Assembly (NCBI RefSeq): GCF_000381545.1
Contig: NZ_KB906675.1
Location: 310,001-374,000 of the forward strand
DNA: 64,000 bases
Reading direction: 5' to 3'
Source: Rhodonellum psychrophilum GCM71 = DSM 17998
Lineage (GTDB): Bacteria > Bacteroidota > Bacteroidia > Cytophagales > Cyclobacteriaceae
A program made the translations under genes and the position numbers. Positions 55,408 through 64,000 of the stretch are shown piece after piece (position 1 is the first letter of the stretch; each line of letters begins with the position of its first letter). The notes under the pieces are model-generated. The model saw nothing but the letters and a program-made list of their open reading frames with translations, was not told the origin of the DNA and made no database searches.

Positions 55408-55500
55408 TTGGTATTTAGAAGTATTAAAGATACCAAGTAAATTTGAATAAGATCAGATTTAGATCAGCCAGGTTATCCGATCTTCATTTGGTTACAAATG
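55408..55500. promoter_or_regulatory. Candidate LysR operator and hut promoter region
   Basis: TTGGTAT (55408-55414) and ATACCAA (55430-55436) form an inverted repeat with 15-base spacing, 22 bp before the lysR ATG. CATTTG-GTTA-CAAATG (55485-55500) lies about 60 bp before the hutH ATG. A near-consensus TACCTTTTG follows at about 55520. Both dyads are plausible LTTR sites, the first also autoregulatory. Confidence 0.45.
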
Positions 55501-55561
55501 GTTTAAATGAGATAGCGCTTACCTTTTGACATTTCGAAAACATCCCAAAATTCCTTATTTT

Positions 55562-57133
55562 ATGCCAAAAACCTTTCAATACGGCCAAGATCACCTTACC
55601 TGTTCCATTGCCTTGGGTATTTGTAGGGGAAATATACAAGGGACTATTTCCGATGAAAGCCGAGAGAAAGTCAGGAAAAGTGCCCAAGCCGTTGATCGTA
55701 TTGTTGAGAAAGGTAGGCCTGTCTATGGCATCAACACGGGTTTTGGACCACTGTGTACTACGATGATTTCACCAGAGCAAACCAGAAAACTCCAGGAAAA
55801 CCTCCTGAAAAGCCATGCAGTCGGTCTCGGTGAGGCAATCCCGATTGAAATTTCAAAGTTGATGCTCGTCCTGAAAGCCCATGCCTTGGCCCAGGGATTT
55901 TCGGGAATCCAAGAAAGTACTTTAGATAGAATCCTTTGGCACATCGAAAACAACATCATTCCCGTCGTCCCAAAACAAGGTTCAGTGGGTGCATCTGGAG
56001 ATTTAGCACCGCTTTCTCATTTGTTTTTGCCCTTGATCGGATTGGGCAAAGTGCATTACAAAGGAGAGATAATTTCAACAGCCAAACTTTTCCAGCAACT
56101 TGACCTTGCGCCAATACACCTCGGACCAAAGGAAGGTTTGGCCTTGATCAACGGCACTCAATTTATGGCTGCATTTGGGGTCATGATTGTGTATCGATTT
56201 TACAATATTTTGGCCCATGCCGATATTACAGGTGCCATGATGCTCGAGGGGTTATTGGGTTCGATCAAGCCTTTTTCTACCGAACTGCATCAACTCCGTC
56301 CCTACGCCGGAAACCAACATGTAGCCCAGTCCATACTTAATTTACTTCATGATTCTGAGATTGTCCATTCCCATGCAGCTTGCGCAAGGGTTCAGGATCC
56401 GTATTCCCTACGCTGTATGCCGCAGGTACACGGTGCGTCCCGAAATGCATGGCTGCATCTAAAACAGATGATCGAAATCGAGATCAATTCCGTCACGGAC
56501 AACCCCGTGGTCTTTGACGAAAACCACACCATCAGTGGCGGGAATTTTCACGGGCAACCGATTGCCATGCCTTTGGATTATACCTGTCTGGCTGCTTCGG
56601 AAATCGGGAACATTTCCGACCGCAGGATCTACCTTTCCTTGGAAGGAGATACTCCGGGTGTCCCAAAGTTGCTGCTCAAGGAAACCGGATTGAACTCAGG
56701 CTTTATGATTCCACAATACACCACTGCGGCACTGGCAAGTGAAAACAAGGGATTGTGTTTCCCTTCTTCGGCGGACAGCATTCCAACTTCCTTGGGACAG
56801 GAAGACCATGTGAGTATGGGAAGTATCGGCGCGAGAAAGGCATTGCAGGTGATTGAGAATGTGGAGAAAATCCTTGGGGTGGAACTCTTCTGTGCAGCAC
56901 AGGCGGTGGATTTCCATGCGCCTTTGAAGTCCGGAAAAATCATGACCGCACTCTATGAACACGTCCGAACCAAAATCAAACATGTCACCGAAGATCAGCT
57001 CATGTATGAAGACATGGAGATAGCCATTGACATCATCCGAAGTGGAGAATTGCTAACTTTAGCAAAGGAAGTAGCGGCAAGAGAAGGATTGAAATTGGAG
57101 ACAAAATGGTCGGAGGAGTTTGATCGCTTTTAA
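55562..57133 (+). CDS. hutH: Histidine ammonia-lyase
   Basis: A 523-residue enzyme that deaminates L-histidine to urocanate, the first step of histidine catabolism. The MIO prosthetic group forms from Ala144-Ser145-Gly146 (GSVGASGDLAPLSH). YGINTGFGPLCTTMI and GLALINGTQFM, SRNAWLHLKQMIEIEINSVTDNPVV and the C-terminal QEDHVSMGSIGARKA are conserved active-site parts. A TTG frame from 55526 is open but ATG 55562 fits homologues. First gene of the hut cluster and divergent from the LysR gene. Confidence 0.96.
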   Translation: MPKTFQYGQDHLTCSIALGICRGNIQGTISDESREKVRKSAQAVDRIVEKGRPVYGINTGFGPLCTTMISPEQTRKLQENLLKSHAVGLGEAIPIEISKLMLVLKAHALAQGFSGIQESTLDRILWHIENNIIPVVPKQGSVGASGDLAPLSHLFLPLIGLGKVHYKGEIISTAKLFQQLDLAPIHLGPKEGLALINGTQFMAAFGVMIVYRFYNILAHADITGAMMLEGLLGSIKPFSTELHQLRPYAGNQHVAQSILNLLHDSEIVHSHAACARVQDPYSLRCMPQVHGASRNAWLHLKQMIEIEINSVTDNPVVFDENHTISGGNFHGQPIAMPLDYTCLAASEIGNISDRRIYLSLEGDTPGVPKLLLKETGLNSGFMIPQYTTAALASENKGLCFPSSADSIPTSLGQEDHVSMGSIGARKALQVIENVEKILGVELFCAAQAVDFHAPLKSGKIMTALYEHVRTKIKHVTEDQLMYEDMEIAIDIIRSGELLTLAKEVAAREGLKLETKWSEEFDRF

Positions 57134-57136
57134 CCG

Positions 57137-57364
57137 AGTTCAAGTCTTCAGCGAAACGCCAACCTAGTTCAAGTCTTCAGCGAAGCGGTGACTTGGACTC
57201 TACTCAAGACAGTCTTCAGACTGTAGGGTCAGACTTAAAAAGCAGTTTTACAACTGAAAGAAGTCTAGAAATTCAGTCTGAAGACTGGAAGAAGATGGTC
57301 CAAGTCTGAAGACTTGAACCATAACTGAAGACTTGAACCATTGCTTAATCCTCAAGACTAGAAC
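57137..57364. repeat. Array of AGTCTTCAG / CTGAAGACT repeats inside the hut cluster
   Basis: At least six copies of the core in about 230 bases: CAAGTCTTCAG at 57141 and 57170, AGTCTTCAGACT at 57211, CAGTCTGAAGACTGG at 57274, CAAGTCTGAAGACTTGAACC at 57301 and CTGAAGACTTGAACC at 57325, with a degenerate copy at 57351. The first copies are in one orientation and the last in the other, so the whole can fold into large hairpins. No frame is present. It lies between hutH and hutI. Confidence 0.7.
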
Positions 57365-57382
57365 ATTGTTCTTTAAAAAAAT

Positions 57383-58642
57383 ATGACCAAAATCAAATTC
57401 ACTTTTATCGGGCCAATCCGTCAAGCGGTTACTTTGGCAAATCTTCCATTGAAGGGTGCATTGAGAGACGAGCAACTTCAGGTGATTCAAGGAGCTGGAA
57501 TTCTGATCAAAAATCAGGAAATCTTTAAAATTGGGCCCTATGAAGATTTATATCCCGAAGCATTGACCGTGGATGCTGAAATGGTCTATTTGACAGAGGA
57601 TTTTGTTGCCTTGCCAGGCTTTGTGGACTGCCATACGCATCTCTGCTTTGCGGGAAGCCGTGCAAATGACTTTGCCATGCGCAATGCTGGAAAATCTTAT
57701 TTGGAAATTGCCAAATCGGGAGGAGGAATTTGGGATACGGTCACACAAACCAGAAATGCCAGTTTGGAAGCATTGGTCGAAGGAACCGTCAAAAGAGCAA
57801 ACAGACACCTTTTCGAAGGCGTCACCACCATCGAGGTAAAAAGCGGTTATGGGCTTTCATTATCCGAGGAAATCAAAATGCTCCATGCCATCAAACAGGC
57901 AAATTCGGAAACTGCAGCAGATTTGATTCCAACCTGCCTTGCTGCCCATATCTGTCCAAAGGATTTTGAGGGTTCAGCAAAAGAATACCTGGAAACAATC
58001 AGCAATGAATTGTTCCCAATCCTGAAATCCGAAAACCTCAGCAACCGGATCGATGCCTTCATAGAGGACTCGGCTTTCAGCCCTGATGACATTGCAGATT
58101 ACTTCCAAAAAGCCAAAGACCTTGGATTGGATATCACCGTTCACGCAGACCAATTCCATGTTGGCGGTTCGGAAGTTGCGGTAGCTTTTGGCGCCATTTC
58201 GGCCGATCATTTGGAAGCCAGCACAGAAAGAGAAATAGCATTATTAGCCAATTCAAATACCATTGCAGTGGCCTTGCCTGGAGCCTCGATGGGTTTGGGA
58301 GTGGCATTTACGCCAGCCAGAAAACTGCTGGATGCAGGTGGTGCTTTGGCCATCGCTTCGGATTGGAACCCAGGTTCGGCACCGATGGGTGATTTGCTGA
58401 TGCAAGCGGCGGTCCTTGGAACGTACGAGAAACTTAGCAATGCAGAGCTCTTGGCAGGAATCACTTGTCGGGCGGCAGCAGCGCTTGGCTTGTCCGACAG
58501 GGGCAGCATTGCCGTGGGAAAATTGGCAGACATCATTTTCTTCCTAACCTCAGATTACAAAGACATCACTTATCATCAGGGAAAACTTAAACCGGAGATG
58601 GTATGGAAAAAAGGCTCATGTGTATGGAAAGCAAAGGGCTAA
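57383..58642 (+). CDS. hutI: Imidazolonepropionase
   Basis: A 419-residue amidohydrolase-fold metalloenzyme that opens imidazolonepropionate to formiminoglutamate, the third step of histidine breakdown. Metal ligands appear in DCHTHLCFAGSR (HxH), the VHADQFHVGG His region and ASDWNPGSAPMG (Asp). FMAM-type KSGGGIWDTVTQTR and YGLSLSEEIKMLHAI are typical. It is separated from hutH by the repeat array and from hutU by 67 bases, with no terminator in the gap. Confidence 0.95.
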   Translation: MTKIKFTFIGPIRQAVTLANLPLKGALRDEQLQVIQGAGILIKNQEIFKIGPYEDLYPEALTVDAEMVYLTEDFVALPGFVDCHTHLCFAGSRANDFAMRNAGKSYLEIAKSGGGIWDTVTQTRNASLEALVEGTVKRANRHLFEGVTTIEVKSGYGLSLSEEIKMLHAIKQANSETAADLIPTCLAAHICPKDFEGSAKEYLETISNELFPILKSENLSNRIDAFIEDSAFSPDDIADYFQKAKDLGLDITVHADQFHVGGSEVAVAFGAISADHLEASTEREIALLANSNTIAVALPGASMGLGVAFTPARKLLDAGGALAIASDWNPGSAPMGDLLMQAAVLGTYEKLSNAELLAGITCRAAAALGLSDRGSIAVGKLADIIFFLTSDYKDITYHQGKLKPEMVWKKGSCVWKAKG

Positions 58643-58709
58643 ATCCATTGTTTTCGAAGAAAAATCCCTCAACCCCATTTGAATTTAGCAGACTCTCAAT
58701 CGAAAAAAA

Positions 58710-60704
58710 ATGACTTTCCAAGAACAAATTTGCCAAGGTATTCCGAGGACGCTTCCACCAAAAAAAGCCTATGACTCAGAGATCAGTCATGCACCCAAAA
58801 GAAAAGATATCCTTTCTCCGGCAGAGAAAAAACTTGCCCTAAAAAATGCCCTCCGCTATTTTCCGCCGAACTGGCATGCTGAGCTAGCATTGGAATTTTT
58901 TGAAGAGTTGATAAATTACGGGCGGATTTATATGTACCGCTTCATGCCGGACTATGAGATCCATGCCAGGCCCATATCAGATTATCCTGCAGGATGCCAA
59001 CAGGCAGCGGCCATCATGCTGATGATCCAGAACAACTTGGACCCTGCAGTGGCACAGCATCCACACGAACTGATTACCTATGGGGGAAATGGGGCAGTTT
59101 TCCAGAACTGGGCGCAGTACCTGCTCACCATGCGGTATCTTTCTGAGATGACCGAAGACCAGACTTTGCACCTGTATTCTGGCCATCCCATGGGACTTTT
59201 CCCTTCTTCCAAAGAGGCCCCGAGAGTGGTCGTCACCAATGGCATGATGGTTCCGAATTATTCAAAACCGGATGATTTGGAAAAATTCAATGCACTCGGC
59301 GTCACCCAATACGGACAGATGACTGCCGGATCTTTTATGTATATCGGACCACAAGGGATCGTTCATGGAACCACCATTACCGTGATGAATGCTTTTCGCA
59401 AAAAACTCGGGTCTGAAATCAATCCGAAAGGAAAGGTCTTTTTGACATCTGGATTGGGTGGAATGAGTGGCGCCCAACCGAAAGCAGGGAATATTGCAGG
59501 ATGTATCACTGTGTGTGCGGAAATCAATCCCAAGGCAGCACAGAAAAGGCACAAACAGGGTTGGGTAGATGAATTGATCGACAACCTGGATTTCTTGGTT
59601 AAAAGGGTCAAAGAAGCGCAAGACAAAAAAGAAGTGGTATCGATCGCCTTCCTCGGAAATATAGTGGACGTTTGGGAGAAATTTGACAAGGAGAACGTGA
59701 TCGTCGAACTTGGATCGGATCAAACTTCGCTGCACAATCCCTGGGCTGGCGGATATTATCCCGTGGGTTTGAGCTTTGAAGCAGCCAATGAAATGATGGC
59801 CAAAGATCCCGAAACCTTCAAGACCAAAGTCAGGGAATCCCTTTGCCGTCAGACAGCCGCCATCAACCGACATGCGGCCAAAGGCACCTACTTTTTTGAT
59901 TACGGAAATGCATTTTTGCTGGAAGCCTCCCGTGCCGGTGCGGATGTAATGGCCAAAAACGGAATTGATTTCAAATATCCCTCCTACGTACAGGACATAT
60001 TGGGACCCATGTGTTTCGATTTTGGATTTGGTCCCTTTCGATGGGTTTGTACCTCTGGGAAACCTGCGGATTTGGAGAAATCAGACCAAATCGCATTGAA
60101 AGTCTTGAAAGAAATCCTAAAAACGGTCCCATCCGAAATCCAACAACAACTTCAGGACAACATCAAATGGATCCAAGAAGCCGGACAAAACAATTTGGTG
60201 GTCGGTTCCCAGGCAAGGATTCTCTACGCCGATTCCGAAGGCCGCATCAAGATCGCCCAAGCTTTCAATGATGCCATCAAAAGCGGAGAAATCTCTTCGT
60301 CCATCGTTTTGGGACGTGATCACCACGACGTGAGCGGGACGGATTCCCCCTACAGGGAGACCAGCAACATTTATGATGGCAGTCGATTCACCGCAGATAT
60401 GGCCATCCACAATGTGATCGGTGACAGTTTCCGCGGCGCAACTTGGGTCTCCATTCACAACGGCGGTGGTGTGGGCTGGGGTGAAGTCATCAATGGCGGT
60501 TTTGGCTTACATCTGGACGGCACAATGGAAGCAGAAAGAAAATTGAAGTCCATGCTCTTTTATGATGTCAACAATGGAATAGCCAGAAGGGCTTGGGCGA
60601 GAAATGACGAAGCCTTGTTTGCGATTAAGAGGGAGATGGAACGGACACCGGGGTTGAGGGTGACGATTCCGGAGATGGTGGATGAAACATTTTTGAATTT
60701 ATAG
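58710..60704 (+). CDS. hutU: Urocanate hydratase
   Basis: A 664-residue NAD+-dependent enzyme converting urocanate to imidazolonepropionate. YGGNGAVFQNWAQYLLTMRYLSEM, YSGHPMGLF, FLTSGLGGMSGAQPKA, ELGSDQTSLHNPWAGGYYP, RVETSN-like SPYRETSNIYDGS and IHNGGGVGWGEVINGGFG are conserved. It is about 100 residues longer than the proteobacterial form (about 555), the extra length being at the N-terminus and middle, as common in Bacteroidota. hutG/hutF or a formiminotransferase are not in the window, so the last steps are encoded elsewhere. Confidence 0.96.
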   Translation: MTFQEQICQGIPRTLPPKKAYDSEISHAPKRKDILSPAEKKLALKNALRYFPPNWHAELALEFFEELINYGRIYMYRFMPDYEIHARPISDYPAGCQQAAAIMLMIQNNLDPAVAQHPHELITYGGNGAVFQNWAQYLLTMRYLSEMTEDQTLHLYSGHPMGLFPSSKEAPRVVVTNGMMVPNYSKPDDLEKFNALGVTQYGQMTAGSFMYIGPQGIVHGTTITVMNAFRKKLGSEINPKGKVFLTSGLGGMSGAQPKAGNIAGCITVCAEINPKAAQKRHKQGWVDELIDNLDFLVKRVKEAQDKKEVVSIAFLGNIVDVWEKFDKENVIVELGSDQTSLHNPWAGGYYPVGLSFEAANEMMAKDPETFKTKVRESLCRQTAAINRHAAKGTYFFDYGNAFLLEASRAGADVMAKNGIDFKYPSYVQDILGPMCFDFGFGPFRWVCTSGKPADLEKSDQIALKVLKEILKTVPSEIQQQLQDNIKWIQEAGQNNLVVGSQARILYADSEGRIKIAQAFNDAIKSGEISSSIVLGRDHHDVSGTDSPYRETSNIYDGSRFTADMAIHNVIGDSFRGATWVSIHNGGGVGWGEVINGGFGLHLDGTMEAERKLKSMLFYDVNNGIARRAWARNDEALFAIKREMERTPGLRVTIPEMVDETFLNL

Positions 60705-60730
60705 CAACTTCCCGTGTGTTGCATTTTTTT
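60704..60730 (+). terminator. Weak terminator after hutU
   Basis: A 5-bp stem GCAAC / GTTGC (60704-60708, 60718-60722) followed by ATTTTTTT right after the stop. Confidence 0.45.
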
Positions 60731-61010
60731 AACTAAAGAATCGAGGATAGATAAAGCGCTCAATTAATTGGAAGTATCTCTTCAAAAAAGGGATGTAAGA
60801 AATTTTAATTTCAGAAGTCTTTAAAGTTCAAAACAAAAAAAAATGCACTTTTTAATCAAAAAAAAGTATTTTATTTAAATTATCTTATTAATTTCAATTG
60901 TTTTAAATTCTTCAGTTTCAAATTATCAATGATTAAATGCCTATGGAAAACTGAAACAACCCATAAAATTTTTATTTCTAACCATTTATCAAAACAATCG
61001 AAATATTATT
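60731..61010. other. AT-rich intergenic stretch before the peptidase
   Basis: About 280 bases of AT-rich sequence with no gene and no convincing TAnnTTTG box; presumably holds the peptidase promoter. Confidence 0.4.
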
Positions 61011-62582
61011 ATGAATTATTTTAAAAAACCCAAATTATCGCATTTAGTTGTGATGGCAAGTTTACTGTTTGCAGGATGTAACAGTGACCTAATGCAAGTA
61101 GATCCAATCCAGGAATCCATCTTGGAAGAAGGACTAAATATCAGTCAATTCGATCTCAGTGAGATCACCGAAATGACTGATTTTTCAAATATGCGTCAAG
61201 GAGATTTCACTGGGAGATTCTTGATTCTGTCAAAAGGTCAAAGTTTACCAAACAACTTAGAGAGTAGTATTCAAAATGCAGGTGGTGAAATTGTAAAAAC
61301 CTATCCTGAAATCGGTGTAGCGGTGGCTGTCGCCAGATCAGCTGATTTCCATACGAAAGCCAGCAGTATCAGTGGAATCGAATCCATCACTCCGGATTTA
61401 ATCTTACAATATACAGAGGAACCAAATTTAGTAGGACCAGAGACCACCTTAGATGCCGCCAGAGCGCGACAATCAGTCGAAACCAGTGCAATTGGAACCC
61501 CTTTCAACTATAAGACTGCTCTCTTTGACGGGTGGCAGTGGGCTCCTGCTTCTATCAATGCTCCAAAAGCATGGGATGCAGGGGTGACAGGTAAAGGTGT
61601 GCGAGTTGCTGTAATCGATGGCGGATTTCACTCAACCCATATTGACTTGGCTCCCAACTTAGACATTGCTAATTCTATTTCTACAGTTCCAGGATTTAAC
61701 TTCAATCAAGACATAGGGACATTCTGGCATGGAACACACGTAGCAGGAATCGTTGCCGCTTCAGGTTTTGGTGTTGTAGGTATCGCTCCAAAGGCTACCA
61801 TTATCGGCGTAAAGTCGCTTCATAATGGTTCTGGTGCATTTGAATGGATATTGGATGGTATATTATACGCAGCCACACCACTTTCCCAAGGTGGAGGCGG
61901 AGCTCAAATCATCAATATGAGTTTAGGTGCAACTATCGATTATAGAAATAATTGGCAAGATCCAGCCTTTAGAGTTTTCTTTAGAGAATTGCAAAAAACC
62001 TATGACAGAGCTACGCGATATGCAACTCAAAATGGTGTGACAGTGATCGCCTCAGCGGGTAATGGTGCCACCAATTATGATGATGCCAAAGAATTGTTCA
62101 AACTTCCTGCACAAAATCAGCATGTATTGTCTATTAGTTCAACTGGCCCTACGGGTTGGGTATTTGGAAACACGAACTTTTCCCAACCTGCATATTATAC
62201 AGATTTTGGAAAATCATTGGTAGATTTTGCTGCACCAGGTGGTACTGTTGGCCTTGCAATTGTTGAAGGCAATTACTCTCCTTGTACATTGATTGGTACA
62301 TACCGCACGGCAACAAATACGTGTGCAGTATTTGACCAGGTATTTAGTACAGTTAGAGGAACAACGAATGGTAATTATAACTGGGCACAAGGAACGTCAA
62401 TGGCTTCCCCTGCACTCGCCGGTGTAGTCGCCTTGATGATGGAAGTGAATGGTGGCAACATGACTCCTGCCCAAGTAAGAGCAAAATTAAGCCAGACTGC
62501 TACAGATCTTGGCAAGCCAGGAAACGACGAATATTATGGTCGTGGGTTTGTCGATGCTGCGAAAGCTGCTGGTGTTAATTAA
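61011..62582 (+). CDS. S8-family (subtilisin-like) peptidase lipoprotein
   Basis: A 523-residue protease with a lipoprotein signal ending LLFAGC (Cys23), so probably anchored in the outer membrane. Residues 65-140 form an inhibitor-like prodomain (TGRFLILSKGQSLPNNLES...GIESITPDL). The catalytic triad is Asp203 (AVIDGGFHSTH), His243 (WHGTHVAGI) and Ser463 (GTSMASPALAGV), with the oxyanion Asn351 in SAGNG. A Cys pair (about 425 and 438) may form a disulphide. It is monocistronic, with a terminator about 100 bases downstream. Substrate unknown. Confidence 0.93.
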   Translation: MNYFKKPKLSHLVVMASLLFAGCNSDLMQVDPIQESILEEGLNISQFDLSEITEMTDFSNMRQGDFTGRFLILSKGQSLPNNLESSIQNAGGEIVKTYPEIGVAVAVARSADFHTKASSISGIESITPDLILQYTEEPNLVGPETTLDAARARQSVETSAIGTPFNYKTALFDGWQWAPASINAPKAWDAGVTGKGVRVAVIDGGFHSTHIDLAPNLDIANSISTVPGFNFNQDIGTFWHGTHVAGIVAASGFGVVGIAPKATIIGVKSLHNGSGAFEWILDGILYAATPLSQGGGGAQIINMSLGATIDYRNNWQDPAFRVFFRELQKTYDRATRYATQNGVTVIASAGNGATNYDDAKELFKLPAQNQHVLSISSTGPTGWVFGNTNFSQPAYYTDFGKSLVDFAAPGGTVGLAIVEGNYSPCTLIGTYRTATNTCAVFDQVFSTVRGTTNGNYNWAQGTSMASPALAGVVALMMEVNGGNMTPAQVRAKLSQTATDLGKPGNDEYYGRGFVDAAKAAGVN

Positions 62583-62932
62583 TTATAAATCCAAGCCTAT
62601 AATTTGATGATTGATGGTGAAACCTTAATTTAAAACACACGCTCTAAGCCAGACAAACATCAACTTTGGTAAGAGAATTAAAAAGCCTTCGGTTCTCAAT
62701 AAACCGAAGGCTTTATTTTTTAATTCCACCCAAAATTTTTTAAACAGAGCCCTACTTAAAAAAGTTAATTTTTTTCATCAAAGAAGTATGTGAGCCCCTC
62801 ATTAAACCTAGGTAGAAAGTGACAATTCCGGAGGAATATAAAAGAATTTGAATTTTAATAACGGTCATAAAACTTTGGTTTCGAATCTACAAACGGCAGG
62901 TCTAAAAAACATATAGGTTATCCAATATTTCG
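62583..62932. other. Intergenic stretch after the peptidase
   Basis: Holds the terminator at 62682-62720 and otherwise no gene that I can support. Confidence 0.4.
62682..62720 (+). terminator. Terminator of the S8 peptidase gene
   Basis: A 13-bp stem AAAGCCTTCGGTT / AACCGAAGGCTTT (62682-62694, 62702-62714) followed by a T-rich tract. Confidence 0.85.
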
Positions 62933-63188
62933 CTATCTCCAAAGGTTTGAATCTTGATCCGAACCTAAGACAGCCAACATGAATATTTTATCAGCTTCCA
63001 AAGTAAAGTGTACAGCAAACAAAAAACGATGGATCAAACCGAATCGGACTTTCCTATACCGGAATAAAAACCTTTCCCAGTTCCTCAAGGAATTCAAACT
63101 CTAAACCTTCTTTCTTTTCCTAATAGCATTTCGCAATTTTAAATATATCTGATTCAGCCTCGGTCTTGATGATCAATCAATAGCTCAT
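62933..63188 (-). pseudogene. Degraded ParE/RelE-type toxin
   Basis: From ATG 63188 the frame reads MSY, TGA (codon 4), LIIKTEAESDIFKIAKCY, TAG (63122-63120), EKKEGLEFEFLEELGKVFIPV. It then shifts frame to YRKVRFGLIHRFLFAVHFT, LEADKIFMLAVLGSDQDSNLWR and a stop at 62935-62933. Joined, these read as a small RelE/ParE ribonuclease or gyrase toxin (about 95 residues), with about 12-15 residues lost at the shift. Two stops, a frameshift and a deletion show it is dead. Its ATG overlaps the antitoxin stop (ATGA). Confidence 0.75.
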
Positions 63189-63430
63189 CGCTTTTCCTTG
63201 ACCCTAATTTTCACCTCCTGCCATGATGAACAGGTAAAAGAATTTGCCTCATGGGAAGCTAGTCTTTGGTCAAGTATTTTTTTTGGGATTCACTGAGTTG
63301 ATAATCCTTCATATCACCTACCATCATGGCAAAATCAAATTTAACAAGCGGTCATCTGCGTTGTCTATCAAGTCGTGCAGTTTTTCCCTTATTTCAATTA
63401 TCCCATTTTTCCTTGAGTCTAAAATAATAA
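63185..63430 (-). pseudogene. Degraded addiction-module antitoxin
   Basis: Minus-strand pieces read DSRKNGIIEIREKLHDLIDN, ADDRLLNLI, then (shifted frame) AMMVGDMKDYQLSESQKKYLTK, then (shifted) DQRLASHEANSFTCSSWQEV and KIRVKEKR to a stop overlapping the toxin ATG. The pattern (IREKLHxxIDxADDR, an SExQ segment, then LxxHEANxxxxxSWQEVKxRVK) matches the small addiction-module antitoxins paired with RelE/ParE toxins in Bacteroidota. No start codon remains; the piece ends about 8 bases from the transposase stop. Confidence 0.65.
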
Positions 63431-63437
63431 AATATGA

Positions 63438-64000
63438 TTATCCGCAATCATACCAGTAAGGATAAATTGAAGCAATGATGAGCCTGTCAAAAAATCTTTG
63501 ACCAAAATATCTTCTGTTGAGCTTATAGCAAAACTCATCGAGATAGTTCTGCATCATCCTCTCAGATATCATATGGTATGTTTGCAGATGTTTCTTTAAG
63601 TTACTGATGGCAATGTGAACCCATTTAAGGTTGAAGTTGCCCTGATCTGTTCCAGAGGTTTCTCTGACATGAACATCAATACAATCACTCAGATCTGAAA
63701 AGGTGGTACTCTTATCTGTTTGAAGGACAGTGCTTTTATCAATGAATTCTTTGATTAAGGCCTGTGCTGTTTTAGCCTCCAAGTTCTTTATCTTCTTTAT
63801 CTTGAAATATCTACAGCTCTTTTCAAGCTTTCCCGAGTCAGGATCCTCCAATACTGTTGATTCAGCCATGACAGCTACTTTAGACTGTTTTTGGCTTCCC
63901 CTGCCTCGTTTGAGCTTGTTTTTGGTTTTATTGTTGACTGCCTTTCCAACAAAGGCTTCGTCATATTCAACCATATCTTCAAGCCTGTAGATATCATCCC
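63438..64000 (-). mobile_element. IS1595-type transposase, truncated by the window edge
   Basis: The minus-strand frame is open from 64000 to a TAA at 63438 (187 codons visible). DDIYRLEDMVEYDEAFVG, an RGRGSQKQSKVAVMAES segment, TDKSTTFSDLSDCIDVHV and the C-terminal HIAISNLKKHLQTYHMISERMMQNYLDEFCYKLNRRYF are typical of the ISXO2-like DDE domain of IS1595 transposases: the first Asp is in DEAFVG, the second in DKSTTF. The N-terminal zinc-ribbon part lies outside the window. The stop is adjacent to the dead antitoxin, so the element's end lies near 63430. Terminal repeats could not be seen. Confidence 0.85.

Noticed and set aside
57137-57364. CRISPR array in the hut cluster
   Set aside because: Repeat cores are only 9-15 bases, occur in both orientations and have irregular spacing, so this is not a CRISPR array for the orphan Cas6.

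Overview
The window reads as chromosome of a Bacteroidota bacterium, most like the order Cytophagales (Cyclobacteriaceae-type). Support comes from many TAnnTTTG -7 boxes at gene starts, a type IX secretion plug protein (DUF5103), a GSIII-type glutamine synthetase, a DUF3276 PUR-alpha-like protein, a Lacal_2735-family small protein, porin O/P and Porin_10-type barrels, and frequent GTG/TTG starts. There is no rRNA, tRNA or CRISPR array that I can see.

Layout. 1-50 kb is mostly core genome. It opens with a multi-PAS histidine kinase cut by the left edge, then a porin, aconitase, a LuxC-type acyl-CoA reductase divergent from a ferredoxin, DUF3276, an AI-2E transporter, ychF and a solitary cas6. 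Next come the T9SS plug protein, an ABC-F ATPase, a sorbosone-dehydrogenase-like lipoprotein, TetR plus ABC1 kinase, hslV and the pyruvate dehydrogenase E2 gene. These are followed by YheT, an HMCES/YedK protein, an MBL hydrolase, KAS III, a MORN-repeat protein, DUF6600, a cupin isomerase, ROK and LacI regulators, GSIII, mtaB, an FtsX-type permease with a GMC oxidoreductase, a Porin_10 barrel with lpxK, a Nif3-like protein with a zinc-ribbon coiled-coil protein, and a tightly overlapped menaquinone operon (hotdog thioesterase, menF, menD).

50-54.5 kb is accessory and decaying. It holds a membrane-anchored XRE regulator with a tandem 11-bp repeat upstream and a VapBC-type module whose PIN toxin has an in-frame stop. 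A truncated LysR paralogue follows, then an AT-rich two-gene surface cassette (a lipoprotein gene broken by an in-frame TAG, and an outer-membrane barrel), then short repeats. The full-length LysR paralogue begins just beyond.

54.5-60.7 kb is a histidine-utilisation cluster: a divergent LysR regulator, hutH, hutI and hutU, with an unusual AGTCTTCAG repeat array between hutH and hutI. The window ends with a lipoprotein subtilase, a fully degraded addiction-module pair not visible as open frames, and an IS1595-type transposase cut by the right edge.

The most interesting points are the orphan Cas6 with its own promoter and terminator, the cassette held between two LysR copies, the decayed toxin-antitoxin loci, the repeat array inside the hut operon, and three exactly 21-bp-phased repeats at the histidine kinase promoter.
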